Assembly: GCA_031213475.1 (NCBI GenBank)
Contig: JARUPZ010000037.1
Span: 806,001-870,000, forward strand
Reading direction: 5' to 3'
Length of the DNA: 64,000 nucleotides
Origin: Nereocystis luetkeana
Lineage: Eukaryota; Sar; Phaeophyceae; Laminariales; Laminariaceae
Numbering within the stretch: the first letter of the stretch is position 1; the number at the start of each line of letters is the position of its first letter. The notes under the pieces were generated by a model. That model was not told the DNA's origin. It saw only the letters and a program-made list of their open reading frames with translations, and searched no databases. The position numbers and the translations under genes were made by a program. Shown one piece after another: positions 1 through 11,564 of this stretch.

Positions 1-560
1 TGAGCGGTACATAACCTCGAGTGCAAGCAGTACTCGCAGTGCAAACATGCGAAACACTGAATTCGGAAATTCTGCGAGTACTTCCAGTGTACATGTATTT
101 ATTCCCGAAATACTCCCTGCGGTATTATATGTAATCCAGTTGCCCCCCCCAAAGTGATTCGCTCCAACTCCCACTCGCGGGACCATCTGCGAATAAATGG
201 GGATGAAAATATAAAAAAGGTGCACGAATGGTCGAAGTCTCGTACCACATACAGTACGTCATACTCCTATTAAATATTAATAGTATACTGCGTAACTTGA
301 GAGTATTTTGGTGCTGTGAGTACTCGCAGTACTCGTGGTGCCAGCAATCGAAGTACTGCGAGCACTGCAAGTACTCGCTATACAGAACCCTGAAATACCT
401 GTAGTACAGGGATTTGTCCACAGTATACCCGAAATACTGCGGGTCCGGCAGTGTCCTCAGTACTCAGCGCCGAAATACTGCGAGTACTTTCGCACTACAC
501 GGACCTGAAATACTGCGAGCACATGAAGTACCTGCAGATTTTCTCTCGAAAATTCTTTAC
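1..560. repeat. degenerate tandem repeat, CGAAATACTGCGAGTACT-like unit
   Basis: Variants of a unit reading roughly CGAAATACTGCGAGTACT recur many times here, for example near 75, 305, 345, 425, 470 and 505. The spacing and sequence are degenerate. Related sequence lies at about 53920-54260, including a GGGAGCATCTG / CAGATGCTCCC segment found in both places in opposite orientation. The short ORFs in this stretch follow the repeat and are not credible genes. Confidence 0.6.
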
Positions 561-1035
561 TTTACTCCCCGGTACTGGGAGCATCTGTTTGCTGCCGTAC
601 CGCTGTGTATCAGTTCAGCAGTACAGGGTAGAAGTACTGCTGTATGCCGAACTTCTGGCCTGGCCATGGTTGGCTTGGAGCTGCAGCTTCACAAGCCTGC
701 AGCTTACTCGTTATAGTAGACCTACAACATTCATTCTACACCTAACATCGGGGTGGAGAGCCCTGTGCTGTTCTCCTGTGCTCTGACACATTATTTGCCG
801 GAGATCCGTACGAAGGGTTTTTTCTATTCCTGGTACCCTGCAGTATATATGACTATTAGTAGTACTCCTGTAGGGGAAGACCATCTACTGTGTAGTACTC
901 TAGTCGTGGGCGTGTACGAGCAGGGTAGGAGGTCGGCGAGTTGAAAGAAGAAGGTTAAGTGTGCATAAGGTCCAGCATTTATTTATAATAATTCCAGATC
1001 CATGAGCAAAACCAAACGGTGTATGTGCTCTCTTT

Positions 1036-1510
1036 TTGTTGGTAGAACCGAATTTGGCAGAAAAAAATGGAAACAGCCTGTCCTCCCTACTCGGTCGTCC
1101 GGTCATCACCTTGCCAGCAAGGACAACAACAGCAGTAGTGTCCGCCACGACTTGGTTGAATGAGTACGGCAGTATGGCAGACGGGTGCTCCCGTGGTCGG
1201 GGAGGGGCGGATTGCACGGAATGCCCGGGTTCAGCGGCACCAGCACAGTATCCAGTGCTCCGGCTGGGCGTCATTCTGCCGGAGTTGCCCCAAACCCATC
1301 CATGTCCCCAACGCGGCACGCCCTCACCCACCCTATCCGGGAACAAGCGGGTAGCGCCAACCGGACTTTCGTTTGTGGCGGATATGTCTCAGCACGAGCG
1401 CGAGACGCGTCCGCGCTGCGGCTTCGTCTCTGCCAAGAGCCAAATCCATGGTGTACGCAGGCGCTGTAGCCCGCCGAGCTACTGAGAGTAGCAGCAGCAT
1501 CAGCCACGTC
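1036..1510. other. GC-rich, coding-like stretch of unknown strand
   Basis: Base composition is higher in GC than the surroundings, and both strands are open for roughly 450 bases (plus 1036-1485, 149 codons; minus 1346-900, 148 codons). I recognise no domain on either strand. The plus frame contains several Cys residues in the middle but no clear zinc-finger spacing. No convincing splice pair could be placed. It may be an exon of an unrecognised gene or an old element. Confidence 0.25.
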
Positions 1511-2249
1511 CTCCAGCCCATGCGGTGTTCTACGTGTTTGTTTGTGGACTTGCGGACCATTTTCATTTCACCCATGTTTTATCACACCTTTTTCTGGCCA
1601 AAACCCGATATCGATTTTTGTATCAAGGGATTTGCGTGTACGAATATCGTGATATTGAATTCGGCGTAAAGAGTCGAAATATCACCCTCTCTTGAGTTTT
1701 ATACCTATCGGGTATAGCTCTAATCAGGCACTAAGGGCACGCGCATCCAGATTGACGGCATTGGAAATACATCGTGACACCTTTCTATAGACGCATCGCT
1801 CGGCATTGTTAGCGTGTGCACCCTCACCGTTGCAAATCCGCTTCGAAATTCCTCCCAGGATGTATGTTATCTTATCACACGGGTGATAGTCTATTAATAA
1901 TAGTATTAAACATACCTACGGCATTATTTGTTGGTTGTACTCCGGTATGTACTTGCGGTGAGCAAGCTTATCATATCATACATATTTATATACTTGGTTT
2001 ATGATACGTAGCCTCGTGGGGTGGGCAGAAGTGTCAAGAGCAATGAGCCTGAACATGAATGACTGGTGATACACGATAAAACCTCACGCCCCGCCTTGCC
2101 CAGTCCTTGCCCTGAGCTTATGTCCACCATCCTTTCCACCTGCTGTCCTCACATTTTTCAAGTTTGACATGGGGATTCGTTGCGGTACTGCATCGTTGGC
2201 GTCGTTGTACATGCTGCTGCCGCTGTATTGTATGCGATCTGGCGAAGGT

Positions 2250-2381
2250 GTCGATGATCGTAGGGCAGCGACCATTGGAGTTTATAAGGCGCAAGGCGTG
2301 GACGGCAGACCCGGTACGCTTCGGCAACGGCATCTCGGCGGTTACAAGCCTTTGCCTGGTCGACCAACCTAGCGCCGGAGG
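2250..2381 (+). CDS. candidate internal exon, probably 5' part of the WD40 gene
   Basis: One plus-strand frame reads smoothly through alternating hydrophobic and polar residues (for example RFGNGISAVTSLCLVDQ) and ends at a consensus donor, GGAG|GTGAGT, at 2382. That leaves the reading frame in phase 1. The pattern is compatible with a beta-propeller strand. The acceptor is not certain; several AG dinucleotides lie between 2160 and 2250. I infer from strand and position that it belongs to the WD40 gene ending at 7907. It could instead be an isolated gene fragment. Confidence 0.35.
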
Positions 2382-3399
2382 TGAGTTTGGAGCAGTCCAC
2401 TGCTACCAGGTATGTAGTATGGTAGTCTCGGACTAACCTCGTGCAGCTTGCGACAAACTGGTACCAGGAGCGCTAACGTGTAGCTGTTGGCTACCAGGTA
2501 CCGAAAAGCTGACAAGTGTAAGTATGTACGGTATCACCAACAGCCTAAAATCAGTTCGAGTAGTGAAGTGCATCGCGCGTCGGACTTTGAAGACTGCATG
2601 TGCAACTCCCTAACGCTAACCCAGCAGCCCGGGGTGATTCAGCAAGTGCTCTCGAGCCCGCACTATCGTGAAACTGTCACAGCCCGACCCCTACAGTAGT
2701 CCTGTAAACTGAACATGGATCCTACTCTAAGTCCTAAGGACTCTATTAATAGTGCCTTTGCTGGAAATGGAACTCCCGCTTTGCGTGGGCGATACTGTAT
2801 TCGTCTTTTTATTTCGTCGCAAGTTCTCTCAGTAGCGCATATGTGATTTGTTCAGCCATCCCGCGCTTGGTTTGAAGCTATCCTGCTCTGCTTTGTGTCT
2901 TTGTGTGTATAGACTGTCAATAGCAACAAGTTCTGCGAGCGTACCGTTACTTGGTAGAGTAAAAGAGCTGTAAGTAAGACAGCCCTTCGCAAAGCACGGC
3001 AGTGTTGCGTTCATGTGAGCATTGCATGCAAATCTCTCTCTCGAGCATGCTCTACCTTCAAGCATGCGCTATTGTAGCTTAATGCCATGATTATATCGTC
3101 ATTTGTGTGGTGCATTATACCACTGACGTGAGCGTCTGATGCTTTTTGAAATTCAACGGAAGTATGAATATATATATATATATAATATGCCTTATACCCT
3201 GACACTGATGGCAGCCGTAAGTGTTAAGCGGGGGCAGGCTGACCCTTTCAACACGCCCTCCCCTTCTTGGCGCTTCTTGTTCTTAATGCCTTAATGCCCA
3301 TCTACCTCCATGTACCGGTGCTGCCGTGCCTGGCATATTTCGTGGTGAAAGATGTACTCATGACATCACTATCCTTGTGACAGCAGTAACAGTTATTCG

Positions 3400-3510
3400 G
3401 AGATTTGGTACGGAGATTTGGATCTGGTACGGAGATCTGGCGGGGCATTGCGGGAATATTGGGAGATACGTGTGGGAACTTGGCTTTGAGTCTGGTTTCA
3501 CTTGACCAAG
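3400..3510 (+). CDS. candidate internal exon of the WD40 gene
   Basis: The plus frame encodes a propeller-like stretch containing GDTCGNLALSLVSLDQ and reaches a usable donor CAAG|GTGGCT at 3511, in phase 1. Phase 1 is what the next small exon at 3720 needs; the join would read SLDQ-G-PALLIAGDEDGG, which looks like consecutive WD40 strands. The 5' boundary is uncertain because a short tandem repeat (GGTACGGAGAT, twice) obscures the acceptor. Confidence comes from phase agreement and sequence style only. Confidence 0.4.
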
Positions 3511-3719
3511 GTGGCTCCCTTTTCGTGTTGGTATGGGCTCGCGCCGAGCCCCCTTCCACTTCCACAACTACTTCGAGAACTACTTCTTCTTCTCAACGTG
3601 CACGATAGTACACATTAACTAACAGGCCGATCTAGGCCGCCTGCCTTCATTCTGAGAGCCCCGTCATTTGGGCCGACAGCACCATTCATGATTTACCTAT
3701 GACGTGGTATACCTCGCAG

Positions 3720-3773
3720 GCCCTGCTTTGCTCATCGCGGGGGATGAGGACGGGGGTGTGTCCGTCCAACGTG
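3720..3773 (+). CDS. small internal exon, WD40 strand
   Basis: A micro-exon of about 51-54 bases follows the acceptor CCTCGCAG at 3712-3719. It encodes PALLIAGDEDGGVSVQR, a typical WD40 beta-strand/turn pattern (AGDEDGGVSV). Two donors are possible, GT at 3771 (phase 1) or GT at 3774 (phase 0); the latter would join in frame to a start at KVLPDQ in the 4855 exon. The following intron of about 1.1 kb contains a MITE and a SINE. Confidence 0.45.
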
Positions 3774-3963
3774 TACCGGATGTCAGTAAAGGGGGGGGGG
3801 GGGGGGACGTCCAAACGCTCAACAACCTCGGACCTTCGGCGTGCTGGAATACACTATTCTAGTGTCAACACGTGAGGCGGCTGTTTTCTTTCCTTTAGTT
3901 GTCATCCCATTTATTGTATTTGCCGTTATTTTGTCTCTCCCTCCCTCCTACTAGTATTGGTAG

Positions 3964-4072
3964 TATTACGGGGGGGCATAGTTAATAGGACCAAATATTG
4001 TTAGTAAAAATGGTTAAATATATAGGTTTTTATGTATACCATAGGTCCTGTTAACTATGGTCCCCCGTAATA
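3964..4072. mobile_element. TA-flanked MITE, copy 1
   Basis: A 109-bp element with terminal inverted repeats beginning TATTACGGGGG and ending CCCCCGTAATA. Inside the termini it carries the family signature CATAGTTAATAGGACC and its inverted counterpart GGTCCTGTTAACTATGG. It sits in or against the SINE copy at 4074-4447. It has no coding capacity, so it must have been moved in trans by a TA-targeting transposase (inference). Confidence 0.85.
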
Positions 4073-4073
4073 G

Positions 4074-4447
4074 TCCAAACTCAGATCCGGGGTCACATTA
4101 CAGGCAGTCTGTCCCCCCCCTTCCCCACTGCGGTTCGCGCCTTCAGTCTTATTGCTGTCAAAAGAAGAATCATTCGATCCTGTATTCCCTTTTATATATG
4201 GATGGTGTGATTGGAATAAGCACAAATGTATACATTGTCAGATGGCAAATGCCAGAAGAGTTCGGCGCCTTCTTCCCTCGTCGACTTGCGTCTGATTGAT
4301 TGTGCCTATCATACCCACGCTACGCGCTCTGGATTCCTTTTTATTTTGCAAATAGACATTGTTGGGATTTGAACTCACGAAATCAACACTTGTATTAATG
4401 GCAGCATGCGAGGGTCACCACTATTAATAGACCACCGGGGCGACCGC
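4074..4447 (-). mobile_element. tRNA-derived SINE, diverged copy
   Basis: Read on the minus strand, a tRNA-like head (CCGGTGG... then a B-box-like TTCAAATCCCAAC) is followed by a body shared with the copies at 34690, 57725 and 31712: the ATCCAGAGCGCGTAGCG region, the TCGACGAGGGAAGAAGG region, and GTGACCCCGGATCTGAGTT near 4085. The head carries a CTATTAATAG word at 4431-4440. It lies in an intron of the WD40 gene. Confidence 0.7.
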
Positions 4448-4854
4448 CGGCTGTACACTATTGATAATACTGTGACAATAATAATTCCCAGGTACATGTT
4501 TCCTTCTGACGCTAGCACGCGCGCTTCGTGGTTTTTCGTTGCTGTATTGTTGTGTTTGGTTGTTGGTACGCTTGAACGGTGCATACATCATCGGGATGGT
4601 GTGGAGCGTTCTTCATGAAAGCATACCAGTATACAAACGGACAGAGGAAGCTGACTAGAAATAGCTCCCCGAGTACTGTTTTTTAAATTATTGTCGTCGT
4701 CCACCGAACGAAGCTTGCTGCTGGAGAAAGACTGCAACAACACAAGGAAGGACGGTAGGCGTCAAGGCCGAGACCCCGCAGTATGACTTTTGCTTGATTG
4801 CTTTACGTATATTATTTCCGATATTCATGCTCGTTACGCCCACCGCTCGTGTGG

Positions 4855-7800
4855 CATTGCAGCATCAAGGTTCTCCCAGACCAACGGGGTTTCGTCTGCG
4901 CCGGAGACGATAGCGTCATTAGCGCGGTGGCCACGTTGGAGGTGTCCTCCGAGGAAGATATCCGAAGGGCATCTTTCGCCTTGACGGGACACTCGGGATT
5001 CGTCACCGATTGCGATACGGCAGCTTGCGGACATGCCATCCTTTCTAGCAGGTATTTACGGGACTGTAGGACGAGCTGGAGGGTTGTGTAGTTTAGGGTT
5101 GCTCCCCTCTAGCTGTCGGGTATTATCGCGTGAACGACGTACGCTACGCGAACGTAGTTTGTTCGTGGGTATATGGTGTGGTTTTTGTACTTGAAAAGGT
5201 AGTGCGGTACTTGGGTTGGCACACACCTATCATCCTTGTCCTCACCCGGCGCATGCGTCCAACTTCCAACCCCGTCGTGACCATGTTCCACACGTTTGAC
5301 CCATGATCTTGAAGTGACCTTGTGTGGGTCGGGTCACCTCAGTCCCTACAACGGCGCAGGGCGCTCGAGATGCCGAGTCTAGAGCTTCTTCCACCAGAAA
5401 AAAGCCAACGTACGTGCTTATTTAAGAAATATTGTATTCAGCAGTATTGTACGTGTTCAGCTGGAGCTAACTTCTCCCGCCCTCCCTCGGGTCCCCACCG
5501 CGCTCCCAGCACTGACGGGAGGATGCTTCTGTGGGACCCAGTGGCTGCCAACACGCCCGTCGCTAGCGTCACCGTTGGCTGTCCGCTGAACAGCGCTTGC
5601 TTCTCCGCTGGGGACCCGTATGCGCTTATTTGCGCCCCCGAGCTAGGGGTGGCTTGCGCGCAGGGCGGTCGCGTCAGAAGTGGGCGCAGCAGTTACACAG
5701 GGGGCGACATGTCTAACGATCTCGTTCAGATCTGGGACCTCAGGTGACGGCGCGAGCTAGTGTTAATAATACTAACAATGCTAACGCTCTTGGTGTTAAT
5801 GTTGACAGGAGACGTTACTACGACCTTAAGGAAAAACATACCAGTACCTGCTCTGAATTTTTATAGATCGGTGGAATCAGCTATTTATAGTTTCTCTATA
5901 ACATGTCGTAGGCCCGACTCCAAGCTCATACTTCCGCTCACACACCCCACTCCTCTGTTCGGGTGCCCGTGCATGCTCGTTACTGCTGTACGGTATGTCA
6001 TACCTTGAAAGATCCCTGAGGTGTTTCCGGGACGCCGTTCCAGCAGCCGTGGCAACAGCCTTCGGGGATGCTCAAGGTCACGCTCAAACGGCATCCGCAC
6101 CCCAACCCGCGCCCATGCAGCCGCCGCCACCTCAATACCCTTCCTCTATCTGGGCCGACGACAGCTCCTCCGGAGCAACAAGCATTAGGATAGCGCGTAC
6201 TCCGGTGCAGACTCCGTCGTGGTTAACTATGGCACTAGGGTCTACTTCGACAGCCTCGCCAGCGACGCCCCTCTTGGTAAGTGGACACGCGTCATTGATT
6301 CTATCGGTACTGCAGGTACCCGTGAATAGCGAAGGTAGAGCAATACCAGTATGTAAGTAGGATGAGGGGGTTGGGGTCGTTAGTAGATACCTGGTATTAG
6401 ATACCAACGGTAGGCTTAGGAGACATAGCACCTAATTTTTATGAGGCTCCTGAGTTTAGGAGCAAGACAATCAAATGGGCTATTAAGTAGGGTGACGTAG
6501 ATATCCAGTCTGACGAAAACTATTGCAATGGTTGGTGGCTACATCGGGCCCCAATATGTTGGGTATGTTGGGTAGGATAGCTCCTCGGTTTTAATGTTCG
6601 ATGTTTCAGGAATCCCGTCACCTCACGGAGAAATGTTTGTGGTGGAAGCAAAGTGCAGCCACTTTCGTAGCACGGCTCGTTGACCGTGTACCATGAATCT
6701 CCCTCAACTTTCGATCATCATGGTATTTGCTTTGCGTCATGATGTCGGCATTAAATACCGTATTCATTGCCAGCGCACACACGTCAATTCAAGCCATGTT
6801 TCGCTTGTTGCGTTTCGACAGAGAAAACCTGCCTGGGCGGACGACAGCAGCGACAACGAGTCCGTGCCCTCGGGGAGCAGGTGGCATCGCGGACGAGGCA
6901 GCTTATGGCATTGTCAAACCCCGGACGCCGGCGAACGGGAAAATATTTTTCCCGATAGCACCAGCCCGACCACGAAAAACTCTGCTTCCAGCCGAGGCAC
7001 ATATTTAGGGAGTGAGACCGACTCGACACGTTTTTCTTACAGTAGTGGTAGCAGGAGAAGCACCAGCACTTCCCCCGCCTCAGGAGGATCCTCCACCCCT
7101 TCCCGCTCTCTGACTCCGAGTTCTAGGGAAAAGGGTGGCGGGGTGTCCGGGTTACCGAAGCTCAACAGGGGAGCGACACCGGTGCCTGGCGGACCTGCGG
7201 TAACCGTTTCCATGGCGTCTCTTCCCGACGCGGCATGCCTACACGAAGGGGGAGGCAAAACCTGGGTTCCCGGCGGCTTGATGACGTGGCAACCCAGCAA
7301 GCGGCGGGCTCACACGGCGACGACTCGACGGTGTGACCAGCCCGCAGCCAAGGGTTCTGTGGAATCGGGGGGGGTGTCTATCCCGACGCTTTCCCCGACT
7401 TGCCCCAAGTGCAGAGACGGTAGGCAGAAAACCAGCAATGGGATGGGCGCGAGCGTATACAACTTACAGGTTTCGTCAGACGGGAAATCGATCCTCATGG
7501 CCTCACGAGATGCAACGGTAACTCTGTGGGATACTCAGTCGCGGGAGGTGGTGTACCGCTTCGGGCATCCGCGCCTTTCAATGCGTGCCCGTCCCATACT
7601 CGTGGAGGGAGCCTTGAATGACGGGGGGGGAGGGTGGGGTAGAGCCGGGGGAGGGGGAGGCGGGGGCAGGGGAGACGTGTTCGCTGGCACGACAGACGGA
7701 GAGGTGAAAGCATGGCGCGTGGGATCGCGGTTTCCGAACAGGGTATATAAACCACACAGACGGCACGAAGGTTTCGAGGTCACTTGCTTATCCACGAGCC

Positions 7801-7907
7801 GGGACGGAACCATGTTCGCCTCGGCCGACTCTAGCGGCACAGTTTATGTCCAGTCGGCCACGGCGGGACGGTGTGCTGTAGACGGTGGGGAAGGGTTTGA
7901 CGACTGA
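4855..7907 (+). CDS. multi-exon WD40 repeat protein (core and C-terminal part)
   Basis: Exon 4855-5051 (acceptor TTGCAG, donor AGCAG|GTATTT, phase 2) joins exon 5510-5743 (acceptor CTCCCAG) to read HAILSSSTDGRMLLWDP, a textbook WD40 blade, then VQIWDLR before the donor at 5744. A short exon from about 5809 (RRYYDLKE) probably follows. Exon 6189-6276 (AYSGADSVVVNYGTRVYF, donor CTTG|GTAAGT) joins in phase to 6610-6670 (acceptor TTTCAG). The last exon, from the acceptor TTTCGACAG at about 6829 to the stop at 7905-7907, has a Ser/Pro-rich linker and then blades SDGKSILMASRDATVTLWD, DVFAGTTDGEVKAWRV and SRDGTMFASADSSGTVYVQ. WD40 propellers are protein-interaction scaffolds; no specific family was recognised. 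Two junctions, around 5840-6188 and 6670-6829, are unresolved. The gene converges on the WDR44-like gene. Confidence 0.75.
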
Positions 7908-8889
7908 TTAAGAAGGGCAAGGAGACTGCTTGACGCTGCTTCAAAGAACCTATGTCCTGGTTCGTATGCGGAGCAGTGTTGGCGTTATTTAGGCAGGCAC
8001 CAGGTATTTACTACAGTAAAACAAGTGTGAAATGGTCACGATAAGTACCAAATGGTCAGTGAGAAAGTGGGAAGATAGTGGACAAGAGGGATTTTATTGC
8101 CGCGTTTTTTTTTGTGCAGTTTTTCAGAGGGGGCTTTCATATAAACCTCCCTCCTGGCTCCTTCGTGGAGCGTAGACCTGTTTTTTTTTCTGTATTGCGC
8201 TTGTCATTCCACCGACAGAATCCCATGATCGTGGTTGCAAGTTTGGCGAGGTTGTTGAATGGGCGTTCCTTGTGATGCCGCGATATATTTATAGCGATTG
8301 CCGTGAGCGTCGAGGTCGTGAATGAAAACCATGGGATTCAGCCAAGAAGCGCGGCACATAGCATGTACCAGGTACTGCTGTAGTGCCAACTGAGGCATAA
8401 TGCAGTTGCCAATCGGGCAGCATTCTGAACGACGAGATGAAAGCTCAAGTTTGACTAATAATGTGGGAGGGGCCCGTGTATCGCGACCCAACACGGATGT
8501 CGACAAAACGGAAGCGAGCGGTGTACTCAAGCACGAAGAGAGCCACACACCTGGTACATGAGATAAAATACCAACGCATGCTATCAGCCCGAAAAAAAAT
8601 AAGCATAATATTTTACAGGATACCAGGTACTTGCTAAACAATAATGCCTCATGCCGACAGACTCATGGTCGATGACGACGGGCTTCACCACAAGTGCCAG
8701 CTACCGCGACGCAGTCGCCGCTCTCCAACGTAACTAAATGCAACATTCAACATTATTGGTGGTCAACGCCAACGAATAAGCATATCACTTCTGCACATCA
8801 CAACAAACACCTGTAGTGCAAACCGAGCAAATGTAATACCTGACAATGTGTACTGCAATGCAAGAGAGGGGTTTACAACAATACATGCC
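7908..8889. other. intergenic, no gene seen
   Basis: Non-coding sequence between the two convergent WD40 genes. It holds poly-T runs near 8105 and 8180 and several TA-bounded words (TACCAGGTA near 8368 and 8622). ORFs here are short and compositionally unlike exons. 3' untranslated regions of both genes probably extend into it. Confidence 0.6.
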
Positions 8890-8975
8890 ATATGAAACCC
8901 GCAGTACGCGCGATCGAAGTATCACACACAGCTTGCAAAGATGAGTTTCGACGAAATGCTCCATCTCACAGCTGC
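8890..8975. repeat. dispersed repeat (AAACCCGTACG...GATGAGTTTCGACGAAAT), copy 1
   Basis: The run AAACCCG...CGCGCGATCGAAG...TATCACACACAGC...GATGAGTTTCGACGAAAT...CTCCATCTCACAGCTG is shared with 32840-32935 and, more diverged, with 55848-55980. Only this core aligns by eye. I do not recognise the family. Confidence 0.6.
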
Positions 8976-9951
8976 TTTTTTTTAGTTTTGTCAGTACCAC
9001 AAAGCCAACACCAAAAAATAAACCCTGAAAATACGACGCTGGGGGCTGCATCAATGCCATACGTTTTGTATCGCGGTGTCCCGAAATGTAACACATCACA
9101 CTGCCCTGCCTACACATACGTGGTTTACCCAAAAACAAAACGCACGGGAGTAACTGGCTTGACACACAATACACAAGCCCCGTCACAAAATACACAAAAC
9201 ACCGACTCCCTGCGTTGTTGCAGTACGGCGGTCATGTTACAGACCATCTTTTATTTTTCTTGACCAAAAGTGCATGGCTGTCGCATCTCTGTTGGCCGTC
9301 GCATCAAGAACAACAAATAACCTCGTGACTTTACCCTTCCTGATGCAGTCGTCTATCAGGTGTGATTTATCTATTGCCCTGTAATAGGCGCATTCTGTCC
9401 ATTCCATCCCTTCGTCCGTGTATATACGCCCATACGCCGCACTTCCCACCCCTACTATCTTACCAGGTACTACACTATTTTACTGTACGACTATATACTA
9501 CCGTATCACTAGCAACGCGGGCAGTACACACACATCAAGGTGCCGAGTTCCTTGTACCCACTGTAACCAGCGGGACGCAGCACCCAAGTCACAACGTGCT
9601 TCAATCTCATTATTCGCTTGTACGAGAACCGAGTATCGTAGGGCAGCGATACATTAAAAAACACGGGGGGGAAACCCTCTAACTACTGGAACACACACCA
9701 AACATTACCACTGGTACATAGGTATAAAGCTGCGAAGGTCTTGAAAACTTACGAGGTGCACACACGGAAGGAACAGGGAAGAGGCGTTCCGCGCTGAACA
9801 AACGCATAAAAAGTAACAGAAATCATGAGGACAAAGGAAGCTTCGACACAGCGTCTGCCTCTCGGTCGAGGGTACGTACGTAGGTACGGCAAGCAGTCAG
9901 CCAACACCCGCCCCCTCTGCAGCTCGACGCCCCCCGACAAAACGCAATCGA
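8976..9951. other. intergenic, no gene seen
   Basis: AT- and CA-rich non-coding sequence up to the stop codon of the WDR44-like gene. It contains a TACCAGGTA at 9471-9479. The region immediately below 9952 is expected to hold that gene's 3' untranslated region; no definite poly(A) signal can be assigned. Confidence 0.5.
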
Positions 9952-11533
9952 TCAGCCAATAAACACCTTCAAGTAGCCTTCGTCGTCACCCGTAACGATA
10001 GCGCGGCTCCACTCTCCTCCGACGCTGCTGGGCGCAAATATGGCAACAGGGACCGCCACCGACTTTTCGCTCACCCGCGCCCGCTCGTGTCCCTCCCTCC
10101 CGCTTGACCGCGCCACTCGCCTGGAGGCGCTGCCGAAGGCGGTAGTTGGCGTGGACCAAACGTGGACGTTTCCATCCGACGAGCCGCTGATGACCAGTTC
10201 GCCGTCGTCGCTGTATCGAGCCATCGTCCGCCGCCCGAGCAGCCCCTCCGTGTTGTGTCCTTTCAGCTTCAACCCGACGGTTACATTGCCCCCGTTCCCC
10301 GAGACCAACACCCTAGTGCGGGAGTCGTTTGTGCTGACGAGGAGGTCGGCCATGGACCCGACCAAGGAGGGCTGGTTGTCACCGTCGTTGCTACTAAAGT
10401 TTGCCGAATCCACGGCGGCCTCATCCTCCACGCTGGCAGCCGGAGCTCGTGCCCGCACCACGCTGTCTGCATCAAGTTGGCGGCTCCTGTTATCCCCACT
10501 CCCACTCCCCCCCCCGCCCCCACCCCCCCCGCTGCCCCCGGCACCGCCGCCACCCACCGTGTCGCTTGCACTGCTCAGGCGTCCTTCCAACTCGGCCTTC
10601 GCAATCGAGCTCGAACTCCAAGCCCCCTTCGCCTGCGGACGGAAGCAAAGCCCGGTGACCCTCTCCTCCGTATAGCCTGAGAACCGCGCTCCCGTCCTCG
10701 GCCCCATGGTGTCTCGTCGCCGCCTTCCGCGTCCGTTCCCAACCCCGGACCCGCCGAAAGCCCCATCATTGGTCGCGCCGACGCGTCCGTTGCTGCTACC
10801 TGACAGCCGTCTCACAGGGCTCGTTGCGTGACGCGCGTGCTGCGAAGCCGAGTGCCTGATACCATGCCGACGACACTCAGCAGTGAGCTCCCGTACCACA
10901 CCCTCCGTGCGATAGAACCCGACGCTTCCACCGACGAAACCCGCCACGAAAGCCGCGCCGCCAGGGGCGAACGCAACGGCGGTCACGGGCCTCTCCGCCA
11001 GTATGCACTCCTCCGGTTCCGAGGAATCGATGGCAAACAGCCGGAGCTTCCCATCCATGCAGCCACTTAAGAAACGCCCCCCCCCAGCGGAGCCCGATCC
11101 TTCGCCGGCGACACGCGCAGAAGCAGGGTCCCAACATACCGAGGTCACGCCTCCGCCGTGCTCGTAAACGCCCGAACACTCGCTCCCTTCTAGTGGGTTC
11201 CAGCAGCGCACAGTGCCATCCGCCGAGGCCGTCAAGAGCGCGCTGTCGTTAGGCGCCCAGCTGAGGGAAACGATCTCCCCAACGTGGCCCGACAGAACCC
11301 TCAACGGTTCGTCGTCGAAGAGCCGCCCTGAAAATCCAGCACCAGCATCCAGTGCATGCTGCGGCTGCGACGACAACGCCTCCCCCAATGTTGTTGTTGC
11401 TGTTGAAGGGAGAACAGGCGTTACAGCAGCAGTAGTAGTGGTAGCATGACTAGTAGTAGCTCCTGTTGCCGTAAAAACCATTGCCGCCGACGAAGCAACC
11501 CCAGCCGCAAGCAAATCCGAAGAACCTTCTCCA

Positions 11534-11564
<31 letters not shown>

